Shown: one piece after another, positions 43,856 through 53,115 of the stretch
Layout: each line of letters opens with the position of its first letter
How positions within the stretch are numbered: the first letter of the stretch is position 1
Assembly (NCBI RefSeq): GCF_019880545.1
Contig: NZ_JAINVW010000003.1
Location: forward strand, 620,001 to 684,000
Length of the DNA: 64,000 nucleotides
Direction: 5' to 3'
From: Flagellimonas meishanensis
GTDB taxonomy: Bacteria; Bacteroidota; Bacteroidia; Flavobacteriales; Flavobacteriaceae
Notes under the pieces: generated by a model
What the model saw: only the letters and a program-made list of their open reading frames with translations
Database searches by the model: none
Told to the model about the DNA's origin: nothing
Made by a program: the position numbers and the translations under genes

Positions 43856-45589
43856 TTACTTCAACCGAATGTCTGCCACAGAAGCCCCGGAAGGAATCAT
43901 TGGGAAAACGTTGTCCTCTTTTTCAACCCGTACTTCCAAGAAATAGGGGTCTTTGGAGGACATCATTTCTTGTACGGCTTCGGTCAAATCTTCTCTTTTC
44001 TCTACTCTCCTTGATTTAATATGGTACCCCTCTGCTATTTTGACAAAATCGGGATTGGTCATAACTGTGGAGGCATAACGACTTTCAAAGAAAAGCTCCT
44101 GCCATTGCCTTACCATGCCCAAATGTTCGTTGTTGAGGACCACAATCTTAACGGGTACATTATGCTGAAAGATAACCCCGAGTTCCTGTATGGTCATTTG
44201 ATAGCCCCCATCTCCAATAACGGCAACCACCTCACGGTCCATGGCGCCCATTTTGGCACCGATGGCAGCGGGTAGGGCAAAGCCCATGGTGCCCAATCCC
44301 CCAGAGGTTATATTGCTTTTTGATTGCCGGAACTTGGCATATCTGCAGGTTATCATTTGGTGTTGGCCCACATCCGTTACAATAACGGCCTTCTGGTCCG
44401 ATGCCAAGTTAATCTGTTCTATGACCTCACCCATGGTCAGACCTTCTTTGGTGGGGTGAATGTCCTTTTCGATTACAGTATCAAATTCTATCTTGTACTT
44501 TTTATCAAACTCCGCCCGCCATTCCTTATGTTCGTTCTCATTTACTAGTGGCAAAAGGAGCTCCAAGGTTTGTTTGGCATTGCCCATGACCGCAACATCG
44601 GCATTCACGTTTTTGTTCACCTCGGCCGGATCAATTTCAAAATGGATAATCTTGGCCTGTTTGGCGTAAGTGTCCAAACTGCCGGTTACCCTATCGTCAA
44701 AACGCATTCCTATTGCTAGGAGCACATCGCACTCGTTTGTTAGCACGTTGGGGCCATAATTACCATGCATTCCCACCATTCCAACATTCATTGGATGTTC
44801 GGTATCCAAGGCGGAAAGCCCAAGAATTGTCCATGCTGCGGGAATCCCGGCCTTTTCCACCAACGCCTTTAGCTGTACCTCTGCTTCTCCCAATATTACA
44901 CCTTGCCCAAAAACGATGTACGGCTTTTTTGCCTTGTTGATAAGTTCTGCGGCTTTTTCGATGGCCTTCATGTCTGGCTGGGGCACTGGTTTGTAACTTC
45001 TGACACCAGTACACTTTTCATACGCGAAATCCAATTCGTCAAATTGTGCATTTTTGGTAATATCGATCAAAACAGGTCCTGGCCTGCCTGATCTTGCAAT
45101 GTAAAATGCTTTGGCCATTATCTCAGGAATCTCACTTGCCTTAGTTATTTGATAGTTCCATTTAGTGACCGGTGTGGAAATTCCAACGATATCGGTCTCC
45201 TGAAAGGCATCAGAACCCAACAAATGTCGCGGCACCTGCCCGGTGATGCAAACCATCGGGGTAGAATCGATTTGGGCATCTGCCAAGCCGGTAACCAAAT
45301 TCGTAGCTCCCGGTCCCGAAGTAGCCATGGCAACGCCCACTTTTCCCGTAACCCTAGCAAATCCTTGGGCAGCATGTGTGGCTCCCTGTTCATGACGGGT
45401 CAGAATATGCGTGAGCTTATCCTGAAATTTATAAAGCTCATCATAAACAGGCATAATTGCACCTCCCGGATAGCCATAAATAAGATTAACCCCCTCTTCC
45501 AATAGGCAGTGTATTATTGCCTCGGCACCGGTAATTCGCATACTGGTCTTCTTTTTCTCTTCTTTCTTCTGTGCTTTCAATGTTTCCAT
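43856..45589 (-). CDS. ilvB: acetolactate synthase large (catalytic) subunit
   Basis: A 577-residue ThDP and FAD enzyme that joins two pyruvates to acetolactate, or pyruvate with 2-oxobutyrate. IYGYPGGAIMPVYDEL with catalytic Glu in RHEQGATHAAQGFARVTG, the FAD-binding central domain, and the ThDP site GDGGYQMTIQELGV...NNEHLGMV are complete. ATG 45589 (METLKAQKKEEKK) is typical of the Flavobacteria; the in-frame ATG at 45631 would add 14 residues and overlap ilvD. It is 45 nt after ilvD. Confidence 0.96.
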   Translation of the reverse strand: METLKAQKKEEKKKTSMRITGAEAIIHCLLEEGVNLIYGYPGGAIMPVYDELYKFQDKLTHILTRHEQGATHAAQGFARVTGKVGVAMATSGPGATNLVTGLADAQIDSTPMVCITGQVPRHLLGSDAFQETDIVGISTPVTKWNYQITKASEIPEIMAKAFYIARSGRPGPVLIDITKNAQFDELDFAYEKCTGVRSYKPVPQPDMKAIEKAAELINKAKKPYIVFGQGVILGEAEVQLKALVEKAGIPAAWTILGLSALDTEHPMNVGMVGMHGNYGPNVLTNECDVLLAIGMRFDDRVTGSLDTYAKQAKIIHFEIDPAEVNKNVNADVAVMGNAKQTLELLLPLVNENEHKEWRAEFDKKYKIEFDTVIEKDIHPTKEGLTMGEVIEQINLASDQKAVIVTDVGQHQMITCRYAKFRQSKSNITSGGLGTMGFALPAAIGAKMGAMDREVVAVIGDGGYQMTIQELGVIFQHNVPVKIVVLNNEHLGMVRQWQELFFESRYASTVMTNPDFVKIAEGYHIKSRRVEKREDLTEAVQEMMSSKDPYFLEVRVEKEDNVFPMIPSGASVADIRLK

Positions 45590-45634
45590 AAGCCTGTTTT
45601 TGAAAGGTTCAAACCCAACTTTGGGATTCAATTC

Positions 45635-47311
45635 CTAAAATATATCGGTTACACAGCCCTTGGAAGCTGATGAGACCGTTTTGGCGTATTTGTACAAACT
45701 TCCCCTTTGAACCTTCAAGGGAGGTTGCACCCATTTTTGTTTTCGTTTTGCCAACTCTTCGTCGGAAACGTTCAAATTGATTGTATTTTTTACTGCATCA
45801 ATGGTTATCTCATCACCATCTTCCACCAAAGCGATAGCTCCACCTTCTTGGGCTTCCGGCGAAACATGCCCCACAACAAAGCCATGCGACCCTCCGGAAA
45901 ATCTTCCATCGGTGATCAACGCCACATCATTTCCAAGTCCTGCTCCCATTATGGCTGATGTGGGCTTCAACATTTCTGGCATTCCAGGCCCTCCTTTGGG
46001 TCCCTCATAGCGGATCACCACTACATCACCCTTTTGTACCCTGCCATTCTTTATACCCTCATTGACGGCGACCTCTCCATCAAAAACTTTAGCGGTCCCC
46101 GTAAAATTCAACCCTTCCTTGCCCGTTATCTTGGCCACGGCTCCTTCAGAAGCTAGATTTCCATAAAGAATACGGATATGTCCCGTTTCCTTTATGGGCT
46201 TGTCAATTGGCCTTACCACATCCTGACCTTCAGTCAAATCCGGTACATCCAATAGATTTTCCGCCAATGTTTTGCCTGTAACGGTCATGCACTCTCCATG
46301 GAGCATTCCCTTTTTTAGCATATATTTTAGAACCGCTGGAACCCCGCCAACTTTATACAGGTCTTCCATGACGTATTTACCGCTTGGCTTTAGGTCGGCC
46401 AAAAATGGCGTTGTATCGCTTATTTTGGTGATATCCCTTAGGGTAAAATCAACCTCGGCCGCCTGTGCTATTGCCATAAAGTGCAAAACAGCATTGGTGG
46501 AACCCCCAAGTACCGTGACCAGCCTAAACGCATTTTCCAATGCTTCCTTGGTCACTATGTCCCTTGGTTTGATGTCATTCTCCAACAAATGCAGTAAGGC
46601 TGCACCCGCTGCTTCGCAATCGGAACTTTTTTTGGAGTTCACCGCAGGTATTGACGAATTGAAAGGCAGTGCCATACCCATTGCCTCAATGGCGGAAGCC
46701 ATGGTATTGGCCGTATACATGCCTCCACATGCCCCGGCTCCGGGACAAGCTTTGTGGATAACACTCTTGTATTCTTTGTCGTCAATGGACCCAGCAACTT
46801 TTTGCCCCCATGCTTCAAAAGCGGAAACCACATCCAATTTCTTATCGTTATGGCAGCCCGGGGCAATAGTGCCGCCATAGACCAGCACTGAAGGTCTGTT
46901 CAAACGGAGCTGTGCCATTAGGGCGCCCGGCATGTTTTTATCACATCCTACAACGGTTACCAGCCCATCATAGCTCATGGCCTGTACCACAGTTTCAATG
47001 GAATCTGCAATAATGTCTCGCGAAGGAAGCGAATATCGCATTCCAGGTGTACCCATGGAAATGCCATCACTCACCCCAATCGTATTGAAAATAAGTCCTA
47101 CCAAATTGGTCGACTCTACACCCTTTTTCACCTCAAGGGCCAAATCATTTAAGTGCATGTTGCAGGGATTGCCCTCATAACCTGTGCTGGCTATGCCCAC
47201 AAATGGTTTTTTAAGGTCTTCATCCGTTAGGCCAAGGGCATGTAACATGGCCTGTGCCGCGGGTTGTGTTGGGTCTTGCGTTACGCTTTTACTGTATTTG
47301 TTCAATTCCAT
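45635..47311 (-). CDS. ilvD: dihydroxy-acid dehydratase
   Basis: A 558-residue Fe-S enzyme that dehydrates 2,3-dihydroxy-isovalerate and -methylvalerate to the 2-oxoacids. The cluster cysteines are visible in [20 protein letters not shown] and [17 protein letters not shown], as in the 2Fe-2S IlvD type, and the C-terminal [19 protein letters not shown] is conserved. ATG 47311 (MELNKYSK) is used. It is the first gene of the ilv set; threonine deaminase (ilvA), often in this operon in Bacteroidota, is not present in the window. Confidence 0.96.
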   Translation of the reverse strand: MELNKYSKSVTQDPTQPAAQAMLHALGLTDEDLKKPFVGIASTGYEGNPCNMHLNDLALEVKKGVESTNLVGLIFNTIGVSDGISMGTPGMRYSLPSRDIIADSIETVVQAMSYDGLVTVVGCDKNMPGALMAQLRLNRPSVLVYGGTIAPGCHNDKKLDVVSAFEAWGQKVAGSIDDKEYKSVIHKACPGAGACGGMYTANTMASAIEAMGMALPFNSSIPAVNSKKSSDCEAAGAALLHLLENDIKPRDIVTKEALENAFRLVTVLGGSTNAVLHFMAIAQAAEVDFTLRDITKISDTTPFLADLKPSGKYVMEDLYKVGGVPAVLKYMLKKGMLHGECMTVTGKTLAENLLDVPDLTEGQDVVRPIDKPIKETGHIRILYGNLASEGAVAKITGKEGLNFTGTAKVFDGEVAVNEGIKNGRVQKGDVVVIRYEGPKGGPGMPEMLKPTSAIMGAGLGNDVALITDGRFSGGSHGFVVGHVSPEAQEGGAIALVEDGDEITIDAVKNTINLNVSDEELAKRKQKWVQPPLKVQRGSLYKYAKTVSSASKGCVTDIF

Positions 47312-47640
47312 TTTCAAAGGTCATTCACGCACGGGATACCACAGGGCACATCATGCAAAATCAAATATAGCTGTTTAATCACCCGTATTTTGGATATGGA
47401 ATTGTCTGCTCTAGATTCATTTGAAAAAATATATAGGTATCTTTCTGTTATTCAATTTGTTATATAAAAAAAATTCCAATATTCATTTCTCCCCAAATCG
47501 GCAGGGAAAAAGTCCGTGGTTGTTTTGATACAAACCTTTTCAATCAACATGGTCCCAGGATCATTCCACGTTTGAAAATGAAATGATTGCGCTTTTGACT
47601 TTCTTTTTGTTCATCAATCTGTAAAATGCAGAAAAGACGG
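47312..47640. other. 329-bp intergenic region upstream of ilvD
   Basis: AT-rich gap between ilvD (start) and pxpC (end), both leftward. It holds a probable ilvD -7 box at 47362-47369. Between 47400 and 47500 is a run rich in A and T with no hairpin I could recognise. No leader peptide with branched-chain codons and no clear terminator for pxpC were found. Confidence 0.4.
47362..47369 (-). promoter_or_regulatory. predicted -7 box of the ilv operon
   Basis: On the minus strand this reads TATATTTG (TAnnTTTG match), 50 nt upstream of the ilvD ATG. The same octamer is used before glmM and the S24 repressor. A -33 TTG is not clear. Confidence 0.45.
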
Positions 47641-48483
47641 CTATTTCAAAAGTTCGAAGGAAACAATGTCCCTTGACTTCTTTTGGGCCAAAATGCAAAT
47701 GGATTCTTTGGAAAGTTGAAATATTCGTGGATAGCCCCCGGTTGTTTGTCCATCCTTCATCAGGATAATAATCCTTCCCGATGGAGTGAGCTGCACCGTG
47801 CCTGGCAATGTTCCAGAGGTGAGCATGGAATGATCATGTCCCTTTATGGTCTCTCCCAATTGGTAGGCCATTCTGTTGTTTTGTTTTGAAATTGTAAACG
47901 ATTTTGAAAAGATTGAGGCCAATTGTCCATCGTCCAAGAGTTCGTACTCCGGTCCCTTGTTGACCTTCAACAGACCCGGTTCAAAATGTGCCTCTGTTTT
48001 CAATTCGGTTATGGCTGGAGCAAAATTGCTTGTTTCCTTATAAGGAATTTCATCGCCCTCTTTTAAACATTGGGCCAATGTTACAGGAAAATACTGTGAT
48101 TGACTGCCCAATACTTTTTCGGTTCCAAACCCACCTTTAACCGCCAAATAGCTCCTAAAACCGTTTTGCAACTTGCCAAAGGTTAGGACATCGTTTTTTG
48201 CAACCTTGATCACCCTGTAATTGGTGATGGCTTTTCCATTTATGGATGGTAGCATATCAGCTCCCGAAATACATATATATGTGTGAGACTCAAATTGTAA
48301 GGTTGGACCCGTCATTGTCATTTCCATTAAGGTAGCACCGGCTTCGTTCTCCAATAATAGGTTTGCCCGTGTAGCGGAAACTTCATCCATAACCCCGGAA
48401 ATGGGAACTCCTTTATCCCGAAAACCTAACCTTCCCAAGTCTTGGAGCGTGCTGTAAAAACCAGCTTTAAGTATCTTGACCAT
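47641..48483 (-). CDS. pxpC: 5-oxoprolinase subunit C (urea-amidolyase-like)
   Basis: A 280-residue subunit. The start MVKILKAGFYSTLQDLGRLGFRDKGVPISGVMD is the family signature (KipA/urea amidolyase-related, AHS2 domain), followed by YICISGADM and SYLAVKGGF. PxpABC hydrolyses 5-oxoproline (pyroglutamate) to glutamate with ATP. ATG 48483 overlaps the end of pxpB by 17 nt; the longer frame to 48552 has an unrelated extension. Confidence 0.93.
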   Translation of the reverse strand: MVKILKAGFYSTLQDLGRLGFRDKGVPISGVMDEVSATRANLLLENEAGATLMEMTMTGPTLQFESHTYICISGADMLPSINGKAITNYRVIKVAKNDVLTFGKLQNGFRSYLAVKGGFGTEKVLGSQSQYFPVTLAQCLKEGDEIPYKETSNFAPAITELKTEAHFEPGLLKVNKGPEYELLDDGQLASIFSKSFTISKQNNRMAYQLGETIKGHDHSMLTSGTLPGTVQLTPSGRIIILMKDGQTTGGYPRIFQLSKESICILAQKKSRDIVSFELLK

Positions 48484-49210
48484 GCAAAAGGATCCTTTTA
48501 GGTTTATAGATGCCGACCTCTGCTTCAATCTTGTGTAGATCATATTCCGCACGTGGAATACTATGGAACTGTACCTTGTCCCCTACGTTTACCAAACATG
48601 GTTCTTCTTTTTTTGGATTGAAAAGTGATATGGGGCAATTGCCAATGATGTTCCAACCCCCGGGGGATTCTTGCGGATATATACCCGTTTGTTTTCCAGC
48701 CAGTCCCACCGAACCCTTTGCCACATGCAAACGAGGTTCCGCTCGTCGTGGAATCTCCAGTGAGGATGGAAGCCCGCCCAGATACATGAACCCTGGCAAA
48801 AATCCAATGCCATAGACAAGATATTGGTGAGCGGTGTGTTGCTCAATAAGCGTGTTTACGGAAATATTCAAGTGTTCTGCCACTTCCTCGAGGTCGATGC
48901 CAAACTCTGCATCATAACAGACTGGAATGTGCCAAAGATGGTTTTCTCTTTTGATTCTTGAAGTTGCTCTGGTAAACAAACTATCATTTATCAACTGTTT
49001 TGAACGATCAAAATCCAAAACATCCCCTTGACTGACCATCATCAATGAATTGTAGGCCGGGACCATTTCCCATTCTGTACCGCTAATGGTCCTAAAGTGC
49101 TCCATAAAATCCAGGATGTCGCACAAAATGTCTTCTGCAACTTCGTTTGGCCACTCCAAAAGAATGGCATATTCACCATAAGGTTTAATGTTGACGGGGT
49201 AACTTTTCAC
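48467..49210 (-). CDS. pxpB: 5-oxoprolinase subunit B (KipI-like)
   Basis: A 247-residue AHS1-domain subunit with IPVCYDAEFGIDLEEVA, GFLPGFMYLGGLPSSLEIPRR and GSVGLAGKQTGIYPQESPGGWNIIG. The start is GTG: it overlaps the pxpA stop (GTGA, 4 nt), so translation is coupled. It acts with PxpA and PxpC on 5-oxoproline. In B. subtilis the homologous KipI also inhibits the kinase KinA, but that regulator role is not expected outside sporulating bacteria. Confidence 0.93.
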   Translation of the reverse strand: MKSYPVNIKPYGEYAILLEWPNEVAEDILCDILDFMEHFRTISGTEWEMVPAYNSLMMVSQGDVLDFDRSKQLINDSLFTRATSRIKRENHLWHIPVCYDAEFGIDLEEVAEHLNISVNTLIEQHTAHQYLVYGIGFLPGFMYLGGLPSSLEIPRRAEPRLHVAKGSVGLAGKQTGIYPQESPGGWNIIGNCPISLFNPKKEEPCLVNVGDKVQFHSIPRAEYDLHKIEAEVGIYKPKRILLHGQDT

Positions 49211-49950
49211 TTTTGTAACTGTACCTGATGTTTGGGCAATTCCTTGGAAAGATACATCAATATTTCCAATGCTGATGGCGTGTCCCCATGGACGCAGAGC
49301 GTATTTGCCTTTATTTTTTTTATTTTTCCTGTTGGCGTCAACACCGTATCTTCTTTAATGATTGGAAGTATGTGTTCCAAGACCTTTTCAGGTTCCTCAA
49401 TTACTGCATTCCGTTCTTTTCTGGGGACAAGGCTCAGGTCTTCCATATAGTTTCTGTCCGCAAATGCCTCATGCCAAATTGAAAAGCCCAAATCCACAGC
49501 CATCTGTGCGATTATGGATCCGAAAGGAACATAGAGAAGGGTTTGATCCCGATATCCTTCCAAAGACTCCAAGTAGACCCGTGCGAGCCGAGCATCCTTG
49601 GCTGTTTGGTTGTAAAGAGCACCGTGGGCCTTGATGTGATGCAAAGTGCAATCTTCTGCTGTCAACACTTCATCAAAATCCGCCAACTGCTGTTCAATGC
49701 TTTCTTTGAGCATGGCTCCGGATATGTTTATTACTTCTCTTCCAAAGTTTGCTTTGTCGGGATAGGAAGGGTGCGCTCCAATCTTTATTTTGTGCTTTTT
49801 GGCCAATAGGACCACATCGGTCATCGTGCCTCGGTCCCCGGCATGCCCTCCACAGGCAATATTGCATGAGCTAATGTGGGGAAACAATAGCGCTTCATTG
49901 CCAACACCCTCACCAACATCACAGCTAATATCTATTTTCCAACCTTTCAT
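49207..49950 (-). CDS. pxpA: 5-oxoprolinase subunit A (LamB/YcsF family)
   Basis: A 247-residue TIM-barrel-like subunit. The motif IDISCDVGEGVGNEALLFPHISSCNIACGGHAGD and HHIKAHGALYNQTAKD, then FADRNYM and LCVHGDTPSA, define the YcsF/LamB family. ATG 49950 (MKGWKIDIS) follows the transporter stop codon by 5 nt; longer frames inside the transporter gene are not credible. Confidence 0.93.
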   Translation of the reverse strand: MKGWKIDISCDVGEGVGNEALLFPHISSCNIACGGHAGDRGTMTDVVLLAKKHKIKIGAHPSYPDKANFGREVINISGAMLKESIEQQLADFDEVLTAEDCTLHHIKAHGALYNQTAKDARLARVYLESLEGYRDQTLLYVPFGSIIAQMAVDLGFSIWHEAFADRNYMEDLSLVPRKERNAVIEEPEKVLEHILPIIKEDTVLTPTGKIKKIKANTLCVHGDTPSALEILMYLSKELPKHQVQLQK

Positions 49951-49955
49951 TTTCT

Positions 49956-51152
49956 TTAAAACATTCCAATTACGCTTAAAATGCTCTTGCCACCCAAAAA
50001 CAGGGTGAACCCCACAATCAGTAAGCCCAATGTGTTTTGGAATTTCGTATTGTGATATTCTCCCATCACAGATTTTTGGTTCACCATCCAAAGCAACAGT
50101 ATGGCCATTATAGGCAGTAAAACGCCATTGGCTACTTGGGCAAATTGAATTACCTCAATGGGTTTTATATCAAAAGACAAAAAGAAGACCCCAAAAAAGA
50201 GCACCATGGCCCAAACCAACCTGAATCGCTTATCCTGCATGCCAGCTTTCCATCCGAAACAGCTATTGGCAACGAACGCAGCCGCAAGAGGTGCGGTCAC
50301 CGCAGAGGTAATTCCGGCTGCCAACAGTCCGACGCCCATAATGTAAGAGGCGGTCTTGCCAAAAAGAGGCTCCAGTCCCTTGGCCATATCCGCTGCATTT
50401 GTCACATCTTGTATCGAAGCCGCCGAGGCTGTGATCAATATCGCCATGGACACCAATCCTCCAAGGGCAATAGAAATTATTGTGTCCCATGTCACGGATC
50501 CGAGTTCCGATTTGGATTTCCACTTTTCCTTAACCAATGATGCGTGCAAAAAAAGATTGTACGGCACCACCGTTGTGCCCACCAAGGCCATTATGGTAAA
50601 CAGGCTGTCCGCTGGCATCTCTGGTACCAAAGCGCCCTTGATGATGTCTAGAGCTGAGGGTTTAACCATCAACGTGCACAGTACAAAGCATAATCCCATT
50701 AAGGCCACCAGGGCCACAAAAACCTTTTCCAAAACTTTATAGGTGCCAAACCAGAGCAGGAGAAATGCAAATATTCCTATGATCATTGGATGCCATGCCG
50801 TAAGCTCTGGATTTTGGACCAACTGTTCCATTCCCAAGCTTGCACCGCCTATATTTCCCGCTTCGTAGGCCGCGTTGCCGACAAGTATGGCTCCTAAGAT
50901 GATAACGATCACAACGCCCCGAAGCCATGGATTCTTCAGTTCTTTTTTTACTGATTCGGCCAAACCGCTTTGCGTGACCAACCCTACTCTCCCAGCCATT
51001 CCCTGCAACACCATGGTTGCCAGTATGGACAGGGTTAAGGCCCACAAGAGGGTGTACCCGAAACGGGCTCCGGCAACGGTGCACGCCGTCAAAGTTCCCG
51101 GGCCCACAAATGCCGCCGCCACCAAAATTCCCGGTCCTATTCTTTTTAGCAT
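49956..51152 (-). CDS. Nramp-fold transporter lacking canonical metal-site residues
   Basis: A 398-residue membrane protein with about eleven hydrophobic segments and LeuT-fold Nramp layout. The TM1 motif, DPGN in metal carriers, is GPGT (Gly17-Thr20) and the TM6 motif, MPHN in metal carriers, is VPYN (Val196-Asn199). So the Asp, Asn and Met that bind Mn or Fe are missing. It is the first gene of a set with pxpA, pxpB and pxpC. B. subtilis has an Nramp-like gene (ycsG) in the corresponding kip operon, so the pairing is old. A likely role is import of 5-oxoproline or a related compound with H+; this is inferred. Confidence 0.8.
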   Translation of the reverse strand: MLKRIGPGILVAAAFVGPGTLTACTVAGARFGYTLLWALTLSILATMVLQGMAGRVGLVTQSGLAESVKKELKNPWLRGVVIVIILGAILVGNAAYEAGNIGGASLGMEQLVQNPELTAWHPMIIGIFAFLLLWFGTYKVLEKVFVALVALMGLCFVLCTLMVKPSALDIIKGALVPEMPADSLFTIMALVGTTVVPYNLFLHASLVKEKWKSKSELGSVTWDTIISIALGGLVSMAILITASAASIQDVTNAADMAKGLEPLFGKTASYIMGVGLLAAGITSAVTAPLAAAFVANSCFGWKAGMQDKRFRLVWAMVLFFGVFFLSFDIKPIEVIQFAQVANGVLLPIMAILLLWMVNQKSVMGEYHNTKFQNTLGLLIVGFTLFLGGKSILSVIGMF

Positions 51153-51198
51153 TTCAAATGTTCTTTTATTGGTTTTTTAGAAGGCTTTGTAATAATAC

Positions 51199-51235
51199 AT
51201 GCATTTCGTCTAAAAAAATGCATTTCGTCTAAAAA
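51199..51235. repeat. tandem direct repeat upstream of the Nramp/pxp operon
   Basis: The 18-bp word ATGCATTTCGTCTAAAAA occurs at 51199-51216 and again at 51218-51235, one base apart, so the period is 19 bp. It lies 47 to 83 nt upstream of the transporter ATG (minus-strand gene). It is a candidate regulator-binding site for the pxp operon. Confidence 0.6.
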
Positions 51236-51329
51236 TAGGTTGTTTTGATTACCCATTTTATACGAATATCCAAAACCAGAAGTTATAATAATCCCAAATT
51301 GAACCATTGACCTAACTTGACCAAGGCTT

Positions 51330-51773
51330 ATGACCTGTAAGGACTGCGATAAGAGCATAGGACACCAAGAATATGAGTCGTCCCAAAATTCATTGGGAGT
51401 GGCATTGTGCAAAAAACACACCTCCCTCATCAAAAAAGTCATTCTTGAAAACAATACTCCTTTGGAGGCAATTCAACTGTTTTATGCCCTTAAATCGGCA
51501 GGCGCCAATCCCATGTTGGAATGGTGGGATGGGAAAAAATCCGTTGACATAGCCATTTCCCGGGTAAAGCTCAATATAGAAATTGACAGGGACCATAGTA
51601 CCATTACCCATGAACAGGCCATTAACGACCTTGAACAGGCGATGCGCTCCTTTCAAAATGGCTTTACAACCATTCGCATCCCCAGCGTTGCAATCAAATA
51701 CTATCTAAAAGATACCGTGGACAACATCCTGGGCATCATCAATGGTTTAAAAGCAAACATTAAAGTGGTCTAG
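51330..51773 (+). CDS. small protein with zinc-ribbon-like N-terminus and PD-(D/E)xK-like domain
   Basis: A 147-residue protein I do not recognise as a named family. Residues 3-30 have CKDC and CKKH, a possible zinc ribbon. Later, WWDGKKSVDIAISRVKLNIEIDRDH resembles the core of Vsr/DUF559-type nuclease folds: an Asp in VDIAI and an acidic pair in IEID before His. No catalytic Lys is plain. The gene stands alone, 177 nt from the divergent Nramp start. A nuclease function is a fold guess only. Confidence 0.5.
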   Translation: MTCKDCDKSIGHQEYESSQNSLGVALCKKHTSLIKKVILENNTPLEAIQLFYALKSAGANPMLEWWDGKKSVDIAISRVKLNIEIDRDHSTITHEQAINDLEQAMRSFQNGFTTIRIPSVAIKYYLKDTVDNILGIINGLKANIKVV

Positions 51774-51994
51774 GCCTTACAAAACTTCAACCGTTTGTGT
51801 ATCTTTAAGTGAAATTGAAATCCAGTCATTGGTTTCACTTTTTCTATGGCAATTGACCTTGGCATTTTTTGGATTTAGGTCTGTTGTCGAAAGTACTATT
51901 GATGCGGGCCATTGTTGAAAAAGTGTGGAGTTGTCCATAAATGATTAAACCAAACTTGCATCAAACCCGATAAAGAACCACTAAAAAATCAACC

Positions 51995-53113
51995 ATGAAC
52001 ACTATTGAAAGAAGGGAATGGCTCAAGAGCATTGGCCTATCCGCAGGATTCACCCTTTTGGGAGGGGTCGGAGGTTGGGCAGGCGAGACCAAAAAAGAGT
52101 TTATTGTTTCCTCTAAAAATCTAGTGGCCAAACTGGATTCCAATGAGAATCCGTATGGTCCTTCAAAACGGGTCAGGGAAGCAATAACACATGCGTTTGA
52201 TAAAGCCTGTAGATATCCTTCCGTAGTTTTCCGGCCTTTATTGGAAAAGATTGCTGAAAAAGAGGGCGTTCCCACGGACCACATCGTAATAACAGGTGGG
52301 TCAACTGAAGGTTTGAACGCCGCTGGATTGACTTTTGGCAACGGAGGCGGTGAGTTGATTGCCGCTGACCCCACATTTCAAGCTATGTTGCGATATGCCG
52401 AGGGATTTGGCGCCTATGTACATCGCGTACCGGTAGATGAAAATTTGGGGCATGACCTGGAAGCAATGGCCAATAGATTAAATACCAAAACGAGCCTTGT
52501 TTTTCTCTGTAACCCCAACAACCCCACAGGCACTCTGCTGGACAAGCACAAGCTAAGGGTTTTTTGCATCTCCATGGGCAAAGAGACCATGGTTTTCAGT
52601 GATGAGGCCTATTACGACTTCATCATGGAGCCAGATTACCCTTCCATGGTGGAATTGGTCAAGGAAGGCATGAACGTTATTGTATCAAAAACCTTCTCAA
52701 AGGTATATGGATTGGCTGGAATGCGCATCGGCTATTTAGTGGCGAGGCCGGACATTGCGGCACGACTGCGCAAAAACATAATGGCCATGACCAATGTCCT
52801 GGCCATTGAAGCGGCCCGAACAGCTTTGGAGGATGATGAGTTTTACAAATTCAGTCTGATGAAAAACATGGAGGCCAAAAAGGCCATATATAGCTGTTTG
52901 GATGATCTTGGGCTGGAATATGTTCCATCCCACACGAATTTTGTATTCTTCAAGACTGGTAGGCCAATTTCGGAAATGATTGCTGAAATGAAAAAACACG
53001 ATGTTTTGATAGGAAGGCCATTCCCTCCATTCTATGAATGGGCCCGTATCAGTACGGGCACCATGGAAGATATGCAGCGATTTGACAGTGCGCTGCGAAA
53101 GGTTATGGGATAG
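51995..53113 (+). CDS. PLP-dependent aminotransferase with twin-arginine-like leader
   Basis: A 372-residue fold-type I aminotransferase close to histidinol-phosphate aminotransferases (HisC family). SNENPYGPS, CNPNNPTGT, FSDEAYYDF, and the PLP lysine Lys236 in SKTFSKVYGLAGMRIGY are intact, with the C-terminal Arg in WARISTGT. The N-terminus MNTIERREWLKSIGLSAGFTLLGG resembles a Tat signal (RRxWLK, Arg6-Arg7, then a hydrophobic segment), so the protein may be exported folded with its cofactor. There is no his operon nearby, so it is probably not HisC. The amine substrate is unknown. Confidence 0.82.
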   Translation: MNTIERREWLKSIGLSAGFTLLGGVGGWAGETKKEFIVSSKNLVAKLDSNENPYGPSKRVREAITHAFDKACRYPSVVFRPLLEKIAEKEGVPTDHIVITGGSTEGLNAAGLTFGNGGGELIAADPTFQAMLRYAEGFGAYVHRVPVDENLGHDLEAMANRLNTKTSLVFLCNPNNPTGTLLDKHKLRVFCISMGKETMVFSDEAYYDFIMEPDYPSMVELVKEGMNVIVSKTFSKVYGLAGMRIGYLVARPDIAARLRKNIMAMTNVLAIEAARTALEDDEFYKFSLMKNMEAKKAIYSCLDDLGLEYVPSHTNFVFFKTGRPISEMIAEMKKHDVLIGRPFPPFYEWARISTGTMEDMQRFDSALRKVMG

Positions 53114-53115
53114 TA

